From: Thermoguttaceae bacterium
GTDB taxonomy: Bacteria > Planctomycetota > Planctomycetia > Pirellulales > Thermoguttaceae
Assembly (NCBI GenBank): GCA_017447865.1
Contig: JAFSMO010000084.1
Coordinates: forward strand, 1 to 35,393
Length of the DNA: 35,393 nucleotides
Reading direction: 5' to 3'
Position numbers and translations under genes: made by a program. A model generated the notes under the pieces. It was not told where the DNA came from and did not search any database. It saw nothing but the letters and a program-made list of their open reading frames with translations. Of this stretch, positions 22,856 to 30,473 are shown piece by piece (position 1 is the stretch's first letter; each line of letters begins with the position of its first letter).

Positions 22856-25456
22856 ATGAAACACTTCATCCTCTCCGTCGTATTCCTCGCGCTGGCGGTT
22901 TCCGTGGTCCCGGCGCAGATCATGAAATTTCCCGCCCCGGAAGCCCAGCCCAACGCCCAGCGCCTCGACGTCACGGACGATTACGTCATGCTGAACCCCG
23001 GCCTTGAGCCGCTCGAAATCGTTCAGCCGCAGGACGTCGCGACGCCCGACCTGACGTTCCGCGTGAACGCTTCCGAAGCCGGCGTTTACCAGATCCGCTC
23101 GGTCGTTTCCGTCACGGACGAAGGAAGAGAATTCATCCTTCAGGCGAAATCCAAATTCGGCGGCCTCCCGGCCTTCATGCAGATCAACGGCCAGCCGGTC
23201 GTTTCGGTTTTTCTCGCCTCGCCCCCCATTGGGTCCAACGATCTGATCGAGAAGGAACTCGGCAAGCTCAAGCTGAAGGAAGGGGAAAACGTCGTAAAAT
23301 TCTGGCTTCCGAAGCACGTGAAATTCGTCCGGCTGCTCGCCTGGCGTGACCGCGGCCCGCAAGTCCCCGAGGCGGCGGAAAGCTACGAGCCGACCGTCGT
23401 CCCGCCGAAGTCGCACCCGCGCCTTTGGTTCACGGCCCAGACGCTTCCGAAACTCCGCAGTCAACTGGAGCTCAACGAAAACGCCGTCGCGTGGGAGGCG
23501 GTGAAAAACCTCGCGTCCAAGGAATGGCCGCAAGAGGAGACGTGGCGTACGCAGAGCGACATGGAGCGGAACATCAAGCGCACGCCGGAGCAAAAACTCG
23601 ACGCGGACGGGAAGCCGCTCGACTTTTCGCAGATGGCGGTCGGTTACGAAAGCCGGATCTGCTCCATGGCCCAGTTCAAAGCCTTCAAGGCGGCCATGAC
23701 CGACGACGAGGCGCTCGCCCGCGACACGATTGAGTACTTCACGAAATATTTCCGCCGCGTCGATTTCGGGAACGTGCTCGACATTACTCGCGAAACCGGC
23801 ACGACGATCTACGCGGCGGCGCTGATCTACGACTGGCTCTACGACCGGCTGACCCCCGAGGAACGTGCTTTTTATGAGGCCCGGATGCAGGAACTGGCCG
23901 TCCGTCTGGAGTGCTCGTACCCGCCGTTTGGCCGGGGAATTTTTGTCGGGCACGGGAACGAGTCGATGATCCTGCGCGACACGCTGAGCATGGCGATCGC
24001 CATTCACGACGTGAACCCCGAGCCGTACAAGTACTGCGCGTGGCTGATTTTCGACCAGTTGATCCCCGTCCGGGAATTCCAGTACCAGTCCCCCCGCCAC
24101 AGTGAAGGGAGCAGCTACGGCTTCTGCCGCGCCTCGTGGGAGTTCCGCACGGAGTTTCTCCTCCGGCCTTTCGTCGGCGGCCAGCCCGTTTTTGACCGGA
24201 ATATTTGCTCCCTGCGCGACTACATTTTGCACCTCTACGTTCCGAGCGGCGAGTACCTGCCCGACGGCGACAATTACTCGCACGTGCCGTACCGCGACTC
24301 GCAGCAGATCGCGCTGATGATTTCGACGCTGACGCACGACCCGCTGATGAAGGGCGAGTACCTGCGAGCGATCCGGCCCAATTCCGACGCGCTCTTCTTT
24401 TTGCTCGTGAATGATCCGGAGCTGAAACCGATCTACTCCTGCGCGAACGAGCCGCTCGCGATCGACACCGGATCGGTCCGTCCGTCCCAGATCCTGCGCA
24501 CCGGCTGGCCGAAGTTTTTGCTTGCGGACGAAATACCGGCCCAGAATCGTGATCCGGACTCACTCGAAACGGTGGTGGAACTCAAGGGCGGCGGGATGAA
24601 CTCGCGAAACCACCAGCACCTCGACGCCGGCGCGTTCCAGATCTACTACCGCGGCTGGCAGACGCTCGACCTCGGAATTTACGGTTTCTACGGGACTCCG
24701 TACGACACGAATTTCAACAAGAAATCGCTCTCGCATAACGTTTTGTTCGTGATGGACCCGGACGAGGACGTCAGCAAGACCGGCTTCAATGATGGCGGGC
24801 AGCGGATGAATCCCGACTGGCCGCGCGCCAAAGAGGATTTTCTGGAAAACGAGAAATTCCGGACCGGGACGGTTTTGCGCTCGGAGATCCTTCCGGACGC
24901 CATGCACCCCAAAAAGTCGATCTACTCGGTGGACCTGACGAAGGCGTACTCCGACAAAGTGGAGAAGCACGTGCGCACGTTCTGCTGGCTGAATCTCGAA
25001 CGCGAGGACGTTCCGGCGGCTCTGATCGTTCTGGACGACGTGACGGTGAAAGACTCGAATTTTGAGAAATCGTGGCAGATCAACACGCCGAACGAGCCGA
25101 CGCTGACGGAAACGGGACTTTTGAGCACGGGCCGCCTCCCTGACGGCGCGACGATCGAGCCGGGCCGGCTTTCACTCACGGTCCTGCTTCCGGCAGCGGA
25201 AAACCGCGAGCTGAAAAAGCGCAGCGTACACGACCTTCCCGCGGAGATCCAGAACCAGTACGCGAACTACGGCCGAAATCCGGTCGTGCAGGACGGCTGG
25301 CAGACTCGGGTTTATGCGACGAAGCCGAACAAAACCGAGCGTTTCCTGAACGTCTTGCAGGTGCTGGCCCCGAACGCCGAGCCGCTCCCGGTGAGCTTCG
25401 AGGAAACTCCGACCGGCGTGAAGGTCCAAATCGATGGGAAAAGCGTGGAGCTTTAA
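22856..25456 (+). CDS. Exported heparinase II/III-like polysaccharide lyase
   Basis: 866 residues with a signal peptide (MKHFILSVVFLALAVSVVPAQ). Residues about 30-165 form a beta-rich domain (FRVNASEAGVYQIRSVVSV, GENVVKFWLPKHV) resembling a carbohydrate-binding or wrapping domain; 180-500 is an alpha-helical toroid (SHPRLWFTAQTLPKL, AALIYDWLYDRLTPEE, HSEGSSYGF, YLPDGDNYSH); after about 570 comes the heparinase II/III beta-sandwich with the conserved SRNHQHLDAGAFQIYYRG and SHNVLFVM. This architecture is that of PL-type lyases acting on uronic-acid glycans such as heparin, alginate or ulvan; the substrate is not decided by sequence. It may be co-transcribed with the histidine kinase. Confidence 0.88.
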   Translation: MKHFILSVVFLALAVSVVPAQIMKFPAPEAQPNAQRLDVTDDYVMLNPGLEPLEIVQPQDVATPDLTFRVNASEAGVYQIRSVVSVTDEGREFILQAKSKFGGLPAFMQINGQPVVSVFLASPPIGSNDLIEKELGKLKLKEGENVVKFWLPKHVKFVRLLAWRDRGPQVPEAAESYEPTVVPPKSHPRLWFTAQTLPKLRSQLELNENAVAWEAVKNLASKEWPQEETWRTQSDMERNIKRTPEQKLDADGKPLDFSQMAVGYESRICSMAQFKAFKAAMTDDEALARDTIEYFTKYFRRVDFGNVLDITRETGTTIYAAALIYDWLYDRLTPEERAFYEARMQELAVRLECSYPPFGRGIFVGHGNESMILRDTLSMAIAIHDVNPEPYKYCAWLIFDQLIPVREFQYQSPRHSEGSSYGFCRASWEFRTEFLLRPFVGGQPVFDRNICSLRDYILHLYVPSGEYLPDGDNYSHVPYRDSQQIALMISTLTHDPLMKGEYLRAIRPNSDALFFLLVNDPELKPIYSCANEPLAIDTGSVRPSQILRTGWPKFLLADEIPAQNRDPDSLETVVELKGGGMNSRNHQHLDAGAFQIYYRGWQTLDLGIYGFYGTPYDTNFNKKSLSHNVLFVMDPDEDVSKTGFNDGGQRMNPDWPRAKEDFLENEKFRTGTVLRSEILPDAMHPKKSIYSVDLTKAYSDKVEKHVRTFCWLNLEREDVPAALIVLDDVTVKDSNFEKSWQINTPNEPTLTETGLLSTGRLPDGATIEPGRLSLTVLLPAAENRELKKRSVHDLPAEIQNQYANYGRNPVVQDGWQTRVYATKPNKTERFLNVLQVLAPNAEPLPVSFEETPTGVKVQIDGKSVEL

Positions 25457-25462
25457 CGACGG

Positions 25463-25623
25463 AGGCGGTAATGGAGCGCGCAGCGCGGAATTACGCGCCG
25501 GTTAAATCACCACGGACGATGGAAGGCGGTAATGAAGCGCGCAGCGCGGAATTACGCGCCGGTTAAATCACCACGGACGATGGAAGGCGGTAATGAAGCG
25601 CGCAGCGCGGAATTACGCGCCGG
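25463..25623. repeat. Tandem array, three 39-base palindromic units, 61-bp period
   Basis: Units at 25463-25501, 25524-25562 and 25585-25623 differ by a single base (ATGG or ATGA) and are separated by identical 22-base spacers. Each unit can fold: GGCG-GTAAT pairs with ATTAC-GCGCC around an inner GCGC/GCGC stem. It begins 6 bases after the lyase stop codon. This is a REP/BIME-type array, not a CRISPR array, because the spacers are identical. Confidence 0.9.
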
Positions 25624-25645
25624 GTAAGGTTTATGGCAATTCAAC

Positions 25646-25730
25646 CCGGCGCGTAATTCCGTCCTCCGGCCTCCATTACCGCCTCCCTCTTACGCGTAAT
25701 TCCGCGCTACGCGCTCCATTACCGCCTCCC
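25646..25730. repeat. Two inverted, diverged copies of the 39-base palindromic unit
   Basis: 25646-25686 and 25690-25730 contain the reverse complement of the unit (GCGTAATTCC...CTCCATTACCGCCTCC); the second retains the inner CGCGCTACGCGCT with one change and the first has a replaced centre. Together with the direct array they can form long hairpins. Confidence 0.8.
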
Positions 25731-25731
25731 A

Positions 25732-25778
25732 TCCCAGAGACTCCCAGCAAATTCCCAGTCTTTCCCAGCTTTTCCCAG
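25732..25778 (+). promoter_or_regulatory. Five TCCCAG boxes phased at one helical turn upstream of flhF
   Basis: TCCCAG occurs at 25732, 25742, 25753, 25763 and 25773, spacings 10, 11, 10 and 10 bases, ending just before a possible -35 at 25782. Repeated boxes on one face of the helix immediately upstream of a promoter are typical of multimeric activator or repressor binding. Confidence 0.55.
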
Positions 25779-25781
25779 CCA

Positions 25782-25809
25782 TTTAACCCGCCGCGTATTC
25801 TGCTAAAAT
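25782..25809 (+). promoter_or_regulatory. Possible promoter of flhF
   Basis: -35 TTTAAC (25782-25787), 16-bp spacer, -10 TAAAAT (25804-25809) with an extended TGC. The -35 is weak, which would suit an activator-dependent promoter. The leader is about 118 nt. Confidence 0.45.
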
Positions 25810-25933
25810 TTTCACCACTTTTTTCTCTTTCCTCTCAAATCACTCTTGCATAAAATCTGAAAAACTGCTACTCTTCAGGCATAGTAACAAAAAAACGGAA
25901 TGGTTTCGTTTGGTCCCAGGTTTTGGTGAGGAA

Positions 25934-27160
25934 ATGGCAGTCAAAAAGTATCGCGCGAAGAATTTGTTCGAGGCTTTTGCCATGATCCGCGAAGATTTCG
26001 GGCTTAACGCGACGATCCTAGAAACGCGGGAAATTCCGACCCGGCGTTTTTTCGGCCTCGTAAGCGGTGCGTCGTGCGTCGAAGTCACCGCCTGCGATGA
26101 GGAAACCGCCGAAGAAGCCGAAAAGGTTTCCGAAACTCACACGCAAACGGCCGTTTTGGAACCGCCGAAGCCCGAACTTAAAGGATTCGGTGGTTCAGGC
26201 CCGGTTTCGTTCTGGGACTCCATTCAGACGGAACCGCCTCGGTCCACTGCTTCAGATGATTCCGGCCTTTTGTTTGGGAATGGGGACGGCTTTTTCCGTC
26301 AGATCGCCAATCTGGAAAAAGACGAAAAAGGCCCCGTTTCCGGCGAGTTTCGCGACGCGCTGTTCCAGATTTACTCGAAACTTCAGACCGCCGACATGGA
26401 TGAAAAATCCATCTCGGAACTGATGTCGCGCCTGCGTGAGGATGAACTCCTTTACAGTGCCGCGGGAAAACGGAACTCAAGCCGGGATTTCGCGTTTCTG
26501 GAAAAGAAACTCCAGCAGCTCGTCGCGGAGGAAATTCGCACGGCGGGGCCGATCCGGGTCACGCCCGGCAAGCGTCACACCGTCGCGCTCGTTGGGCCGA
26601 CCGGCGTGGGGAAAACGACCACCATTGCGAAGCTTGCGATCGATTACCGCCAGAAGAAAAACTGCCAGGTGGGACTCATCACGCTCGACCTTTCCCGAAT
26701 GGGGGCGGTGGAGCAGCTGCAAACCTTTGCGGACGTGATCGGGATCCCGATGCTCTGTGCGGCCACGCGCCGTCAGATGAAAGACGCGATTGCGCGCATG
26801 GCGGATTTCGACCTGGTTCTGATCGATACCGCGGGGCAAAGCCGCGCCGGCGAGATGACGCTCCAGGAAATGCACGTCCTCTTCGAGGCCGCGCAGGTGG
26901 ACGAAACCATGCTCGTTCTGGCGAGCACCGCCCGAAGCCGACTGCTGACGAAAACCGTTCAATCGTTCGCGCCGATCGGCGTCACGTCGCTCGTTCTGAC
27001 GAAACTGGACGAAGCGCTGGGGCTTGGAAATCTTTACCCGCTTCTTCAGTCCACGACGCTGCCGGTCAGCTACCTGACGAACGGGCAAAAGGTTCCGGAC
27101 GATTTTGAGCCGGCCGAAAGAACGCGGCTCGCGAAATACATTTTGGGAGATGAAGTTTGA
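25934..27160 (+). CDS. flhF: Flagellar SRP-like GTPase FlhF
   Basis: GTPase of the SRP/FtsY/FlhF family that sets the site and number of flagella. 408 residues from ATG 25934 (MAVKKYRAKNLFEAFAMIRE, the family N-terminus); an ATG at 25910 would add eight residues. The N-terminal domain is followed by a low-complexity linker (about 60-140), a helical N domain, and the G domain: P loop VGPTGVGKTTT (about 220-230), the DLSRMGAVEQLQTFA motif corresponding to the family DTYRxxAxEQL, DTAGQS and TKLDEA. Asp-Leu-Ser-Arg replaces the more usual DTYR. FlhG, which normally follows and stimulates this GTPase, is absent; a sigma factor gene comes next after 74 bases. Confidence 0.93.
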   Translation: MAVKKYRAKNLFEAFAMIREDFGLNATILETREIPTRRFFGLVSGASCVEVTACDEETAEEAEKVSETHTQTAVLEPPKPELKGFGGSGPVSFWDSIQTEPPRSTASDDSGLLFGNGDGFFRQIANLEKDEKGPVSGEFRDALFQIYSKLQTADMDEKSISELMSRLREDELLYSAAGKRNSSRDFAFLEKKLQQLVAEEIRTAGPIRVTPGKRHTVALVGPTGVGKTTTIAKLAIDYRQKKNCQVGLITLDLSRMGAVEQLQTFADVIGIPMLCAATRRQMKDAIARMADFDLVLIDTAGQSRAGEMTLQEMHVLFEAAQVDETMLVLASTARSRLLTKTVQSFAPIGVTSLVLTKLDEALGLGNLYPLLQSTTLPVSYLTNGQKVPDDFEPAERTRLAKYILGDEV

Positions 27161-27234
27161 TCTCCGTTTTGGGTCTTCCTTGGGGGAGGCTGTGATGAGT
27201 ACAATTTTTTAATGTTTTTCCTTGGAGTAATTCC

Positions 27235-28017
27235 GTGGCCAGTCCTAAAATTTCAGCAAAACTTGATTCCGTCTGGGCAGAATACAAAAAGAATCCGACT
27301 GTGGAACTGCGCAACCAGCTCATGGAGGCGTACATGCCGATCGTGAAGTATAACGGCGAGAAAATTCGCGCCCGCTTCCCGAACGAAGTCGAACTGGACG
27401 ACCTGATCTCTTCCGGCTACTTCGGCCTGATGGACGCCATTGAGTCGTACGACCTGAACCGCGGCGTGAAGTTCGAAACGTACTGCATCCAGCGAATCCA
27501 GGGCGCGATGCTCGACGAGATCCGGAATCTGGACTGGGTTCCGCGTCTGATCCGCTCCCGGGCGTCGAAGCTGAACGACGTCACGCACAAGCTGGAAGTC
27601 CGCCTGGGCCGCGAGCCGAGCGACGAAGAGATCGCTGAGGCGATGCAGATCTCCGTGCAGGAAGTCGAAAAACTCAAGAAGGAAACGCAGACGGTCGGTC
27701 TGGTCTCGCTGAGCAATAAATGCACGGGCGACGATGAAAAAGACATGAACGAGGGCGACATTCTGGAAGACCGCCACTCGGAAGACCCGTTCGATTCACT
27801 TCAGCGCAAAGACCTGATCAAACTCATCACGAAGGGGCTGAGCCAGAACGAACGTCTGATCCTGATCCTTTACTACTACGAGGAAATGACGATGAAAGAA
27901 ATCGGCGCCACGCTCGACCTTTCCGAGAGCCGCGTCAGTCAGATGCACACACAGATGATGAAACGCCTGCAGAAGCAGCTCCAGCCGCGCCGCTGCGAGC
28001 TTCTGCCGTCGATCTGA
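27235..28017 (+). CDS. fliA: FliA/WhiG-family RNA polymerase sigma factor
   Basis: 260-residue sigma factor of the sigma28 type that directs late flagellar or chemotaxis genes. The start is GTG at 27235 with TTGGAG 7 bases upstream. Region 2 includes LDDLISSGYFGLMDAIESYD and KFETYCIQRIQGAMLDEIR (about 60-100), the latter with the DEIRxLDWVPR signature of FliA; region 3 has RLGREPSDEEIAEAM; region 4 has LSQNERLILILYYYEEMTMKEI and the helix-turn-helix LDLSESRVSQMHTQMMKRL. WhiG-like members can have non-flagellar roles; the flhF neighbour favours FliA. A strong terminator follows. Confidence 0.93.
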   Translation: MASPKISAKLDSVWAEYKKNPTVELRNQLMEAYMPIVKYNGEKIRARFPNEVELDDLISSGYFGLMDAIESYDLNRGVKFETYCIQRIQGAMLDEIRNLDWVPRLIRSRASKLNDVTHKLEVRLGREPSDEEIAEAMQISVQEVEKLKKETQTVGLVSLSNKCTGDDEKDMNEGDILEDRHSEDPFDSLQRKDLIKLITKGLSQNERLILILYYYEEMTMKEIGATLDLSESRVSQMHTQMMKRLQKQLQPRRCELLPSI

Positions 28018-28049
28018 TTCTTATTCAGCATGGAGATCGGCTCCATCAG

Positions 28050-28081
28050 CCGTCTGGGAAAGCGCCCCAGACGGTTTTTTT
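28050..28081 (+). terminator. Intrinsic terminator after the sigma factor gene
   Basis: Perfect 9-bp stem CCGTCTGGG/CCCAGACGG (28050-28058 with 28066-28074), 7-nt loop, seven T. It ends the flhF-fliA transcript. A small extra hairpin TGGAG/CTCCA lies just before it. Confidence 0.95.
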
Positions 28082-28173
28082 ATTTGGCTCATCGGCAACC
28101 GCGTATCGATAAAATAATTAAAACACGGCCAGGCCCAGCGTTTGTTGCTTTTATTTCACTCGGAAATGCGAGC

Positions 28174-28253
28174 CGCGGAGGTTTATTGCCGGGAAGGTTT
28201 GGGTCCGTATAGCTGTTGATGATTTGCACATGCCCATTCTTGAAACCTCCGCG
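28174..28253. other. Possible structured RNA or regulatory palindrome
   Basis: CGCGGAGGTTT (28174-28184) and AAACCTCCGCG (28243-28253) are perfect 11-bp inverted arms enclosing 58 bases that include a further pairing TGGG/CCCA. The region 28082-28309 has no gene and is bounded by terminators pointing outward or inward on both sides. It could be a small RNA of about 80 nt; no known family was recognised. Confidence 0.35.
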
Positions 28254-28309
28254 TGAGATCTGAAAGAGACGTCAATGAAGTCTTTAAGCCTTAAAGAGAG
28301 CAATGAGGC

Positions 28310-28338
28310 AAAAAAACCACGGCTTCGTGAACCGTGGC
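28310..28338 (-). terminator. Intrinsic terminator of the lipoprotein gene
   Basis: Minus-strand hairpin CCACGG/CCGTGG (28317-28322 with 28332-28337) with flanking weak pairs, followed by a run of T (28310-28316). It lies about 43 bases after the stop codon. Confidence 0.75.
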
Positions 28339-28380
28339 TTCTTTCCATCTTGAACGTTTGATTTTTAGCGGATCTTTATT

Positions 28381-29031
28381 TCAGAGTTCCACGTCCATAC
28401 GGTCGTGCGGAACGAAAACCTTCGCGATGTATTTCCCGAGCATCAGGATGTACTCGCGCTGGAAGTTCCATTCATTCTTTTCGGTGGATGGAACGACGTA
28501 ATTCCGCGGGTACACGTATTCCGGCATGGAATCCGGCTGGTACACGATGTTTCCGGTCTTCACGTCGATCAGCGAAACGTTCACGTCTGCGTGTCCCTGC
28601 CAGACGTTCGTACCGGCTACGTGATTGAAGCTCAGCAGGTCGATGGCGATGACCTGATCCGCGTTGACGGCTTTTCCGATTTCCACGAAATCGCTTTCCG
28701 CTTCCATCCCGTCGCAGTACTTTTCCACGTCGTCCTGCGGGATCATCGTGATACTTTCACGTTTTTTCTTTTTGGAGAAGTCTTTGATTCCCATGGTGAT
28801 GCGCGTGTTCACGGCTTTGGCCAATTCGCAGGAAACGTCCCCGTACTGGTAGGACGTTGAAGCGCGAGGCCGGCAGACGACGCAGACTTTTCCTTTCATT
28901 TCCATGCACGGCGGGTCCACATTATCGCCCTTCAACGCAACGGCAAGCACCCCCAGCGCGTGACCGCAGCCAGCGATTCCAATGAGTAAAACACTCAGTA
29001 CGACTGCACTCCAAAAATGAGAAAGTTTCAT
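28381..29031 (-). CDS. Predicted lipoprotein, CsgG/LpoB-like fold suspected
   Basis: 216 residues. The N-terminus is a lipoprotein signal with lipobox GIAGC (MKLSHFWSAVVLSVLLIGIAGCG; Cys22). The mature part alternates strands and helices: KVCVVCRPRAS, a nucleotide-free Rossmann-like pattern with SCELAKAVNTRITM, IPQDDVEKYC, IGKAVNADQVIAIDLLSF and ADVNVSLIDVKTGNIVYQ. The sequence order of a short-lived-domain AVNADQVIAID followed by a VSLIDVKTGNIVY strand resembles the CsgG/LpoB/DUF799 lipoproteins, but I cannot confirm it. Several extra Cys residues occur near the N-terminus (KGKVCVVC, VSCELA). GGAAG lies before the ATG. Located at the outer membrane or cell envelope. Function unknown. Confidence 0.75.
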   Translation of the reverse strand: MKLSHFWSAVVLSVLLIGIAGCGHALGVLAVALKGDNVDPPCMEMKGKVCVVCRPRASTSYQYGDVSCELAKAVNTRITMGIKDFSKKKKRESITMIPQDDVEKYCDGMEAESDFVEIGKAVNADQVIAIDLLSFNHVAGTNVWQGHADVNVSLIDVKTGNIVYQPDSMPEYVYPRNYVVPSTEKNEWNFQREYILMLGKYIAKVFVPHDRMDVEL

Positions 29032-29141
29032 TTTGAATCTTCCTGAAGTTTAAAGTTCCAAATTCCAATACAGAATAATACCAGATTTTCAGGAATGACG
29101 CAAGGGCAAATTGATGTTTTTTTTGTCAGTTTTTGGAGGTC

Positions 29142-29169
29142 TTGAAATTTTTTTGGAATGTGGTATAAT
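29142..29169 (+). promoter_or_regulatory. Promoter of the topoisomerase VI A gene
   Basis: -35 TTGAAA (29142-29147), 16-bp spacer, perfect -10 TATAAT (29164-29169) in the extended context TGTGGTATAAT. The leader is about 40 nt and has no Shine-Dalgarno. Confidence 0.75.
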
Positions 29170-29215
29170 TTAAAAAGTATTTTCGTCAAACCAGAGCATT
29201 GCTTCCCAAACTTCC

Positions 29216-30415
29216 ATGGCTAAAAAACGAACTTCCAAACCGGCCGCGCCCTCTTTTTTGTCGATGGACGCGAAACCCGCCAAGGCGGCGAAACTCACTG
29301 AAAAAGACCTTCGGACCGTCGAAAAGATCCGGAACCTCGCGGGCGGCATTTCCCAAAGCGCCGCGGAGCGTGAGGACCCGCTGATCGCGATCCCGTCGCG
29401 TTCCCTTTCCAACGTCTGGTTCAATGAGGTCCAGCGTATCATCGAAATGGGCGACAAAACGACGGCCCGCACGCTTTTCAACCTTTCGCAGGCGCGCAGT
29501 TTCATGCAAACGCTCCTCATCGCGGAGGGGGCCAATCAGCTCATCAATCAGGGTAAAACGCTCAGCATCCGTGGAATGTACTACCAGGCCAAGCACACGA
29601 TCAAGGGCGTGAAGGAAGAAACGTTCAATGACCAGTCCGAAAGCGACCCGATCATCGAGGACCTGGAGGTGATCCTTTCCACCCTGCGCGAGGAGCTTCA
29701 TCTTTACGCCCAGAAGCGCGGCGACATGGTGGGAAACATCACCCTGATCGACCGCGGCGACCGCATCGACTGCTCACGAATGGGTTCCGGCGGCTACGGG
29801 ATCCCCTCCATCGTCGAGCCGGAAGTCATCACCCTCGACCCGAAACTCTGCAAGGCGGAATTCGTCCTGCACGTCGAAAAAGACACAGTCTGGCAGCGGT
29901 TCAACGAGGATAAATTCTGGAAAAAGCATAATTGCATCCTGACCCACGGCGGCGGCCAGCCCTCCCGCGGCGTGCGCCGTCTGCTTTACCGCCTGAATCG
30001 CGAGCTCGGGCTTCCCATTTACTGCCTGCTCGATAATGACCCGTGGGGGTATTACATTTACTCCGTCATCAAGCAGGGCTCCATCAATCTGGCCTTCGAG
30101 TCGAAACGAATGGCTGTCCCCGACGCGAAATTCATCGGGATCCGGTCGGACGACTTCGAGATGTGCGGCCTGACGCCGAGCGTTACGATCGCCCTGAACG
30201 ATAATGACCGGAAGCGTGCGAAGCAGATCGCGGAGTACCCGTGGTTCGCCGACAAAAAACCGTGGCAGGACGAGATCGCCAAGATGATGAAGCACGGCTT
30301 CAAGATGGAGGTCGAGTCGCTCATCAGCAAAGGGATCACCTACGTGACGGAAATTTACACGCCGGCCAAGATCGAAGCGATCCGCGCGCACAAGCCGGAC
30401 GCTTGCCTTGATTGA
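29216..30415 (+). CDS. DNA topoisomerase VI subunit A (Spo11-like)
   Basis: 399 residues, DNA-cleaving subunit of a type IIB topoisomerase. The catalytic CAP domain has RGMYYQAKH (Arg119, Tyr122/Tyr123; the second Tyr is the likely nucleophile, like the RxxYY motif of archaeal Top6A), and the Toprim domain has FVLHVEKD (Glu221) and LLDNDPWGYYIY (Asp273 and Asp275, DxDPxG). An N-terminal Lys/Ala-rich tail (1-30) is additional. Family members need subunit B, an ATPase of the GHKL type, to act; it is not next to this gene, on either side. The pair may be split in the genome, or this subunit may work alone or with a different partner. No ribosome-binding site is seen. Confidence 0.92.
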   Translation: MAKKRTSKPAAPSFLSMDAKPAKAAKLTEKDLRTVEKIRNLAGGISQSAAEREDPLIAIPSRSLSNVWFNEVQRIIEMGDKTTARTLFNLSQARSFMQTLLIAEGANQLINQGKTLSIRGMYYQAKHTIKGVKEETFNDQSESDPIIEDLEVILSTLREELHLYAQKRGDMVGNITLIDRGDRIDCSRMGSGGYGIPSIVEPEVITLDPKLCKAEFVLHVEKDTVWQRFNEDKFWKKHNCILTHGGGQPSRGVRRLLYRLNRELGLPIYCLLDNDPWGYYIYSVIKQGSINLAFESKRMAVPDAKFIGIRSDDFEMCGLTPSVTIALNDNDRKRAKQIAEYPWFADKKPWQDEIAKMMKHGFKMEVESLISKGITYVTEIYTPAKIEAIRAHKPDACLD

Positions 30416-30429
30416 CCCCGGACCAAATT

Positions 30430-30456
30430 CCAATTCATAATTCAAAATTCATAATT
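30430..30456. repeat. ATTCATAATT microrepeat
   Basis: ATTCATAATTCAAAATTCATAATT, the same AT-rich motif as at 9101-9272, here in the inverted orientation relative to 9101-9135. It lies just after the topoisomerase gene and before the AAGGA of the next one. Confidence 0.7.
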
Positions 30457-30473
30457 TGTAAGGACCCCACCTC

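Noticed and set aside
22592..24337. 581-codon open frame on the minus strand
   Set aside because: It is antisense to the histidine kinase and the heparinase-like lyase, which have clear domain motifs; it has no recognisable motif of its own.
25463..25623. CRISPR array
   Set aside because: The spacers between units are identical to each other, units are palindromic REP-like sequences, and no cas gene is present.
28082..28309. 6S RNA or tmRNA in the gene-free stretch
   Set aside because: The closed structure spans only about 80 nt, far shorter than 6S RNA, and no tRNA-like ends or tag reading frame were seen.
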